Translations under genes and position numbers: made by a program
Notes under the pieces: model-generated
The model's input: the letters and a program-made list of their open reading frames with translations, nothing else
Database searches by the model: none
What the model was told of the DNA's origin: nothing
Shown: piece after piece, positions 6,447 to 10,562 of the stretch
How the letters are laid out: every line of letters begins with the position of its first letter
Position numbering within the stretch: position 1 is the first letter of the stretch
DNA from: Luminiphilus sp.
GTDB taxonomy: Bacteria > Pseudomonadota > Gammaproteobacteria > Pseudomonadales > Halieaceae
Length of the DNA stretch: 10,562 bases
Direction of reading: 5' to 3'
Assembly (NCBI GenBank): GCA_022425845.1
Contig: JAKMEU010000149.1
Span: 1-10,562 of the forward strand

Positions 6447-7094
6447 ATGTTGAATCAGGTGGAAATTTTTCACGGTCTCAACGAGGGCGAGCTTCAGGCG
6501 CTGGAAGGGAGCTCCAGTACACGCTCTTTCCCCAAGAATACTGTGGTTATCCACGAGAATGACCCCGCAGACTCCCTGTTCGTCATCGAGAGCGGCAAGG
6601 TCAAAGTTTACTGTTCGGACAAGAACGGCAAAGAATTCATTATGAACACGCTGGGTCCCGGGGATTATTTCGGCGAACTGGCGCTGTTGGACGATTCCAC
6701 CCGGTCTGCTTCGGTACGAACCGTGGAAAAGTGTGAGTTCCGCGTAGTGATGAAGGAAGATTTCAACGGTGTGCTCGATGAGCACCCCAATATCGCCCGC
6801 CAATTGATCAGTAATCTGGCTGGCCGGGTGCGGAAGCTAACGGCTGATGTGAAGAGCCTGGCGCTGCAGGATGTCTATGGACGCGTTGCCAACGTGCTCA
6901 TGGATCTGTCCGAGGAGCGGGGGGATGGCACCCTGTTCATTCCGGAAAAACTGACCCAGCAGGACATTGCCGACCGTGTTGGTGCCTCCCGAGAGATGGT
7001 CGCCCGAATACTCAAAGACCTGACGATCGGAGAGTACATCCGCTTTGAAGGCCGGCACATCATTATCAACACGCGTTTGCCCGCCAAATACTGA
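6447..7094 (+). CDS. Crp/Fnr-family transcriptional regulator (CRP-like, cyclic-nucleotide-binding)
   Basis: This 215-residue DNA-binding regulator is built like E. coli CRP. The cyclic-nucleotide-binding beta-roll (about 5-115) contains the phosphate-binding cassette GDYFGELALLDDSTRSASV, with E77, R86 and S87 matching CRP E72, R82 and S83. Thr132 matches T127, but the S128 position is Ala133. A dimerisation helix (about 112-140) is followed by a winged helix-turn-helix (169-192). Its recognition helix SREMVARIL keeps the Arg, Glu and Arg that contact DNA in CRP (R180, E181, R185). There is no N-terminal Cys cluster, so it is not an oxygen-sensing FNR. The ATG at 6447 has AGGA (6438-6441) 5 bases upstream and AAGGA at 6432-6436. 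It is divergent from a cyclase operon, so a product of that cyclase is a natural ligand candidate (inference). It ends 6 bases before the convergent xseA end. Vfr-like and Clp-like names are possible; I assign none. Confidence 0.93.
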   Translation: MLNQVEIFHGLNEGELQALEGSSSTRSFPKNTVVIHENDPADSLFVIESGKVKVYCSDKNGKEFIMNTLGPGDYFGELALLDDSTRSASVRTVEKCEFRVVMKEDFNGVLDEHPNIARQLISNLAGRVRKLTADVKSLALQDVYGRVANVLMDLSEERGDGTLFIPEKLTQQDIADRVGASREMVARILKDLTIGEYIRFEGRHIIINTRLPAKY

Positions 7095-7100
7095 TTTCTC

Positions 7101-8471
7101 TTAATCCCCGTCCGATGCAGGCGTTACTGAGGTGACGTCTGCGGTCAGCCTGCCGCTGGCCAGACGGACATTTATCTTGTCGTCGGTGGCTGTATTTTCA
7201 GCGCTGCGCACAATGCGGCCATCGGCCGTTGTCACCAGAGCATAGCCCCTCGCCAGCGTGTTTTCCGGCCCCAATGTCCGTATGAGCTGTTCTTTTTGCG
7301 CGACTTCACTGGTGAGTTGTCGCAGGACGCGGGTCATGCCCTGGCCGAGGCGCTGGGTTTTGCCGTCGAGTGTGCTCTTCAGCTCGGCGATGTTGTGCCG
7401 CGGATGGCGGGACTTCAGTCGGTGAGCGAGGTTATCCAGAGCAGCGCGGTCTCTGTCCAGTTGCCCGCCAATTAAGGTGTTCAACTGGCGTGTGTGACTC
7501 CCCAGCACTGCGCGTTGCTGCGTCACGTTCAGCCCCGGATGTCGCAAACGCGCGCGCAGGTGCCCCACAGTATCCCTGATCAAATTCAGTCGGCGTCGCA
7601 TCAAGCCCTGCAGAAAACGCTGGGCATCGTCCAAACGCTGACTCCACTCCGTGGTATCGAGGGTGACCAACTCAGCGGCCGCTGTGGGCGTTGCCGCACG
7701 CTGGTCGGCCACAAAATCAGAGATGCTGAAATCCACCTCATGCCCGACAGCCGAAACAACAGGGAGTACTGATTCAACAACCGATCGCGCCAGTCCCTCG
7801 TCATTGAAAGCCCATAGGTCTTCGGCGGACCCGCCACCTCGGCCCATGATCAGAACGTCCAGAGGAAGAATGCCTTTCAGGTGTAATTCATTGGCCTGAC
7901 GCAGCGCGTTGATCAGTGCGGGGGCCGCTTCTGTGCCCTGAACAGGCACGGGGAACAGAAATAACCGCGTCATCGGGCTGCGCCGTTCAATGACCGAGAT
8001 GATGTCGTGCAGGGCGGCGCCGCTGGCAGAGGTTATGACGCCCACGTTTCTCGCATCATCGGGCACTGGTTTTTTGCCTTCTGCATCAAACAGGCCCTCC
8101 GCCATCAACTTGGCCTTGAGTTTGTCGAACGCCTGTTGCAGGGCGCCATCTCCCGCTTTCTGCATGTGCTGGGTAATCAGCTGAAACTCACCGCGGTTGG
8201 CGTACAGGCTCACGCGCCCGCGAACCTGCACGTGATCTCCTTTGGCGGGGCGGAAGCGTACCCGGGCGTTGGCCCTGCCGAACATGGCACAGCGAACCTG
8301 TGCATCGGCATCTTTCAGAGTGAAATACCAGTGTCCCGAGCTGGCGGCCGTGAAATCGCTGATTTCCCCCTCCACCCGCACCTGGTCAAAGTGGCTCTCC
8401 AGGAGGGTCTTGGCTTGCTGATTCAGCTCACTGACCGAAAGGGCAGGCTTGATGTCTGGGATTTCAGTCAA
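7101..8471 (-). CDS. xseA: Exodeoxyribonuclease VII large subunit
   Basis: This is the large, catalytic subunit of exonuclease VII, which with several copies of XseB degrades single-stranded DNA from both ends. Its length of 456 residues matches E. coli XseA. The N-terminal OB-fold (about 10-105) contains VRVEGEISDF and GHWYFTLKD. The catalytic region shows GRGGGSAEDLWAFNDE (210-225) and VGHEVDFSISDFVADQRAAT (242-261). A long helical/coiled-coil segment (about 275-400) for XseB binding and a short C-terminal domain follow. The start is TTG at 8471: an in-frame stop lies 8 codons upstream, no ATG or GTG occurs nearby, and a weak GGAA (8481-8484) lies 9 bases before it. The gene is divergent from guaB, as in E. 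coli, with 101 bases between the starts. No xseB is present in the window. Its 3' end meets the Crp-like gene without a recognisable terminator. Confidence 0.96.
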   Translation of the reverse strand: MTEIPDIKPALSVSELNQQAKTLLESHFDQVRVEGEISDFTAASSGHWYFTLKDADAQVRCAMFGRANARVRFRPAKGDHVQVRGRVSLYANRGEFQLITQHMQKAGDGALQQAFDKLKAKLMAEGLFDAEGKKPVPDDARNVGVITSASGAALHDIISVIERRSPMTRLFLFPVPVQGTEAAPALINALRQANELHLKGILPLDVLIMGRGGGSAEDLWAFNDEGLARSVVESVLPVVSAVGHEVDFSISDFVADQRAATPTAAAELVTLDTTEWSQRLDDAQRFLQGLMRRRLNLIRDTVGHLRARLRHPGLNVTQQRAVLGSHTRQLNTLIGGQLDRDRAALDNLAHRLKSRHPRHNIAELKSTLDGKTQRLGQGMTRVLRQLTSEVAQKEQLIRTLGPENTLARGYALVTTADGRIVRSAENTATDDKINVRLASGRLTADVTSVTPASDGD

Positions 8472-8491
8472 AGCAATCGGTTCCGCTGTTA

Positions 8492-8521
8492 TTTACCGAG
8501 TTTGCGTGCAAACGCTATAAT
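8492..8521 (+). promoter_or_regulatory. guaB(A) promoter with a dyad in its spacer
   Basis: A perfect -10 hexamer TATAAT (8516-8521) lies 18 bases after TTTACC (8492-8497, four of six to TTGACA). The spacer holds GTTTGC-GT-GCAAAC (8500-8513), a perfect inverted repeat with 6-base arms lying between the two hexamers, where a bound repressor would block RNA polymerase. Transcription should start near 8528. In E. coli this operon is repressed by PurR, but the half-sites here are in the opposite arrangement to a PurR box, so the binding protein is unknown. Confidence 0.65.
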
Positions 8522-8533
8522 GCACAGTTTACC

Positions 8534-8559
8534 AGAGACCGGGTACCACACCGGGCTCT
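8534..8559 (+). other. Stem-loop in the guaB leader, just before the ribosome-binding site
   Basis: AGAGACCGG (8534-8542) can pair with CCGGGCTCT (8551-8559), giving eight of nine pairs with one A/G mismatch and an 8-base loop. It occupies most of the predicted leader of about 45 bases and ends 4 bases before TGAGGA at 8563-8568. It could stabilise the messenger or affect access to the ribosome-binding site. No run of T follows, so it is not a terminator. Confidence 0.4.
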
Positions 8560-8572
8560 TATTGAGGACTCT

Positions 8573-10042
8573 ATGCTGCGTATTGCCCAGGAAGCACTGA
8601 CCTTTGACGATGTACTCCTGCAACCGGGTTATTCGGAGGTCACCGCGAAGGATGTATCCCTCGCAACCCACCTGACACGCAACATTGCCATGAACATTCC
8701 CCTGTTGTCGGCGGCGATGGACACGGTCACAGAGGCCCGCCTTGCGATAGCGCTGGCGCAGGACGGGGGTGTTGGCATCATCCACAAAAACATGTCGGTT
8801 ACAGAGCAGTCCGAGCAGGTCCGACGCGTCAAGAAGTATGAGAGTGGCGTGGTCAAGGATCCCATTACTATTCAGGAAAGTGCCACGATTAACCAATTGC
8901 AGGAGTTGACGCGGGCCAACGGCATCTCGGGCGTGCCAGTACTGCGCGGCGATGATCTGGTGGGCATCGTGACGCGTCGGGATGTGCGCTTTGAAACGGA
9001 TCTGGATAAACCCATTTCGGCCATCATGACCCCTCGGGACCGCTTGGTAACCGTCCGGGAAGGTGCGCCCTCGGAGGAGGTGCAACAGTTACTCCATCAG
9101 CACCGCATCGAGAAAATTTTGGTGGTAAACGACGACTTTGGCCTGTGTGGCATGATCACCGTCAAGGACTTCGACAAGGCAGAGAGCTTTCCCCTCGCCT
9201 GCAAAGACAGCTTTGGCCGTCTGCGTGTGGGCGCGTCAGTGGGCACCAGCCCAGACACGGACGAACGCATTGAGGCGCTTGTTGCGGCGGGTGTCGATGT
9301 TCTTGTTGTGGACACAGCACATGGGCATTCGCGTAACGTGATTGATCGCGTGCGGCTCATCAAGGAACAGTACTCGGGCGTCGATGTGATTGGCGGCAAC
9401 ATTGCTACCGGCGAAGCGGCCCTGGCTCTCTACGAAGCCGGCGCTGATGGCGTAAAGGTGGGAATAGGCCCGGGCTCAATCTGTACCACGCGCATTGTAA
9501 CGGGCACAGGGGTTCCCCAGATCACAGCCATCTCGAACGTGGTTGAGGCGCTTGGAGACCGCGATATCCCGGTGATCGCAGACGGCGGCATCCGTTTTTC
9601 AGGTGATATCGCCAAGGCGATCGTTGCCGGTGCCCATGCGGTTATGATGGGGTCGATGTTTGCCGGAACCGAAGAGGCGCCTGGAGAGGTTGAGCTTTAC
9701 CAGGGGCGAACGTACAAGGCCTATCGGGGTATGGGGTCTATTGGTGCCATGGCCCAGAAACAGGGTTCTTCTGATCGCTATTTTCAGGATTCCAGTGTCG
9801 GTCCCGAGAAACTGGTCCCGGAGGGCATTGAAGGCCGCGTGCCCTACAAAGGCCCCGTGTCTGCCATCATTCAGCAACTGATGGGCGGCGTACGATCGGC
9901 TATGGGTTATGCGGGCTGCGCTACGGTGGCTGATATGCGCACCCGCCCGACCTTTGTTCGCGTAACCGCAGCCGGGATGTCTGAATCCCACGTGCACGAC
10001 GTCTCCATTACCAAGGAAGCGCCCAACTATCCCGTTCGTTAA
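8573..10042 (+). CDS. guaB: Inosine-5'-monophosphate dehydrogenase
   Basis: This enzyme oxidises IMP to XMP with NAD+, the committed step of GMP synthesis in the cytoplasm. The protein has 489 residues (E. coli 488). The N-terminal TIM-barrel part has LTFDDVLLQPGYSEV. Two CBS domains (about 95-150 and 155-205; VKDPITIQ, ISAIMTPRDRLVTV) are inserted, the site of nucleotide control in the family. The catalytic loop GIGPGSICTTR carries Cys304. The phosphate-binding segment IADGGIRFSGDI (335-346), the MGSIGAM flap start (387-393) and the Arg402-Tyr403 pair (SSDRYFQ) are all present. The ATG at 8573 is preceded by TGAGGA (8563-8568) 4 bases upstream. It is divergent from xseA and is followed after 23 bases by guaA, the classic guaBA operon converting IMP to XMP to GMP. 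Confidence 0.98.
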   Translation: MLRIAQEALTFDDVLLQPGYSEVTAKDVSLATHLTRNIAMNIPLLSAAMDTVTEARLAIALAQDGGVGIIHKNMSVTEQSEQVRRVKKYESGVVKDPITIQESATINQLQELTRANGISGVPVLRGDDLVGIVTRRDVRFETDLDKPISAIMTPRDRLVTVREGAPSEEVQQLLHQHRIEKILVVNDDFGLCGMITVKDFDKAESFPLACKDSFGRLRVGASVGTSPDTDERIEALVAAGVDVLVVDTAHGHSRNVIDRVRLIKEQYSGVDVIGGNIATGEAALALYEAGADGVKVGIGPGSICTTRIVTGTGVPQITAISNVVEALGDRDIPVIADGGIRFSGDIAKAIVAGAHAVMMGSMFAGTEEAPGEVELYQGRTYKAYRGMGSIGAMAQKQGSSDRYFQDSSVGPEKLVPEGIEGRVPYKGPVSAIIQQLMGGVRSAMGYAGCATVADMRTRPTFVRVTAAGMSESHVHDVSITKEAPNYPVR

Positions 10043-10065
10043 ACGGTACTGACGCCGAGGGCAAT

Positions 10066-10562
10066 GTGACCGCAGATATTCACCAGCACCGAATCCTCAT
10101 TTTGGATTTTGGTTCTCAATACACCCAGTTAATCGCCAGGCGCGTCCGCGAAGTGGGGGTGTACAGTGAAATCCACGCCTGGGATATGCCCGAGAGCGAT
10201 ATCCGGGCCTTTAATCCCAGTGGCGTGGTCCTCTCTGGGGGGCCGGAGTCGGTAACCCAGCCAAATTCACCCCGCGCACCCGAGGTGGTTTTCGAGTTGG
10301 GTGTGCCCGTGTTGGGTATTTGCTACGGCATGCAGACTATGGCGGTCCAGATGGGCGGTGCCGTCGAGGGTTCGGAAACGTCAGAGTTTGGCTACGCCCA
10401 GATTCGACGAAAAACTGAGGGCGGGTTGCTACACGACATCAGCGATCAACTCGACAGCAGCGGGCAGATGATACTCGATGTCTGGATGAGCCATGGCGAC
10501 AAGGTCGTGACGCTGCCCGAGGACTTTTTGCTGACCGCTGAAACGGACAGCTGTCCTATTGC
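10066..10562 (+). CDS. guaA: GMP synthase (glutamine-hydrolysing), N-terminal part; runs off the window
   Basis: This enzyme aminates XMP to GMP using ATP and glutamine. About 165 residues are visible, covering most of the class I glutamine amidotransferase domain. RILILDFGSQYTQLIARRVR (9-28), the oxyanion segment VLSGGPESV (55-63), the nucleophile Cys86 in GICYGMQTM and DVWMSHGDKV are present. The catalytic His/Glu pair, ATP pyrophosphatase and dimerisation domains lie beyond the end. The start is GTG at 10066 (protein begins MTADIHQHRI, aligning with E. coli MTENIHKHRI), preceded by GAGGG at 10057-10061. An ATG two bases earlier (10064) is followed at once by TGA and cannot be the start. 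The gene lies 23 bases after the guaB stop with no terminator between, so it is co-transcribed. The frame reaches the window edge without a stop. Confidence 0.97.
   Translation, partial: MTADIHQHRILILDFGSQYTQLIARRVREVGVYSEIHAWDMPESDIRAFNPSGVVLSGGPESVTQPNSPRAPEVVFELGVPVLGICYGMQTMAVQMGGAVEGSETSEFGYAQIRRKTEGGLLHDISDQLDSSGQMILDVWMSHGDKVVTLPEDFLLTAETDSCPI

Noticed and set aside
6447..7094. Oxygen-sensing FNR identity for the Crp/Fnr-family gene
   Set aside because: No N-terminal Cys cluster for an iron-sulphur centre; the pocket and recognition helix are CRP-like.
8500..8516. Canonical PurR box in the guaB promoter
   Set aside because: Only one half-site (GCAAACG) fits; the symmetric element has the half-sites in the opposite order to a PurR operator.
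8489..9085. Minus-strand open frame (198 codons) running through the guaB promoter and 5' end
   Set aside because: Antisense to guaB and its promoter; no domain is recognisable.

Overview
The window looks like a chromosomal segment of a gammaproteobacterium. Two blocks typical of that class flank an accessory signalling region: prfB-lysS (release factor 2, lysyl-tRNA synthetase) at the left, and divergent xseA / guaB-guaA (exonuclease VII large subunit; the two guanine-nucleotide enzymes) at the right. Protein sequences are close to E. coli length and motif spacing, and the DNA is moderately GC-rich. A marine lineage such as the OM60/NOR5 (Halieaceae) group is my guess from the overall character; the sequence does not prove it.

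Layout. 1-831 is the 3' part of prfB, then lysS (857-2365) and a small lipoprotein gene of unknown function (GTG start at 2424, ends 2954), all on +. Convergent to these is a tightly coupled three-gene minus-strand operon transcribed from about 6.3 kb to 2.9 kb. It encodes a receiver-linked class III nucleotide cyclase (4841-6292), a stand-alone receiver (4464-4844) and a membrane sensor histidine kinase (2920-4467). Each junction is a 4-base ATGA overlap. Divergent from the operon, across a 154-base regulatory region, is a Crp-type cyclic-nucleotide-binding regulator (6447-7094). xseA (7101-8471, minus) follows with only 6 bases between convergent ends. guaB (8573-10042) and the start of guaA (10066 to the window end) close the window.

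The housekeeping genes are ordinary. The part worth attention is the centre: kinase, two receivers, cyclase and a Crp-family transcription factor with a largely intact ligand pocket. Together they could form a pathway from an external signal through phosphorylation and a cyclic nucleotide to transcription. Three details make it less routine. The cyclase has Glu (not Lys) at the base-recognition position and Gly at the partner position, so cGMP is a possible product. It carries an orphan kinase-type H-box helix ahead of its receiver. The Crp-like protein keeps the Thr but loses the Ser of the adenine-contacting pair of E. coli CRP. This wiring is inferred from gene order and residues only. No mobile elements, CRISPR arrays, tRNA or rRNA genes were seen, and no gene-free stretch exceeds 300 bases.
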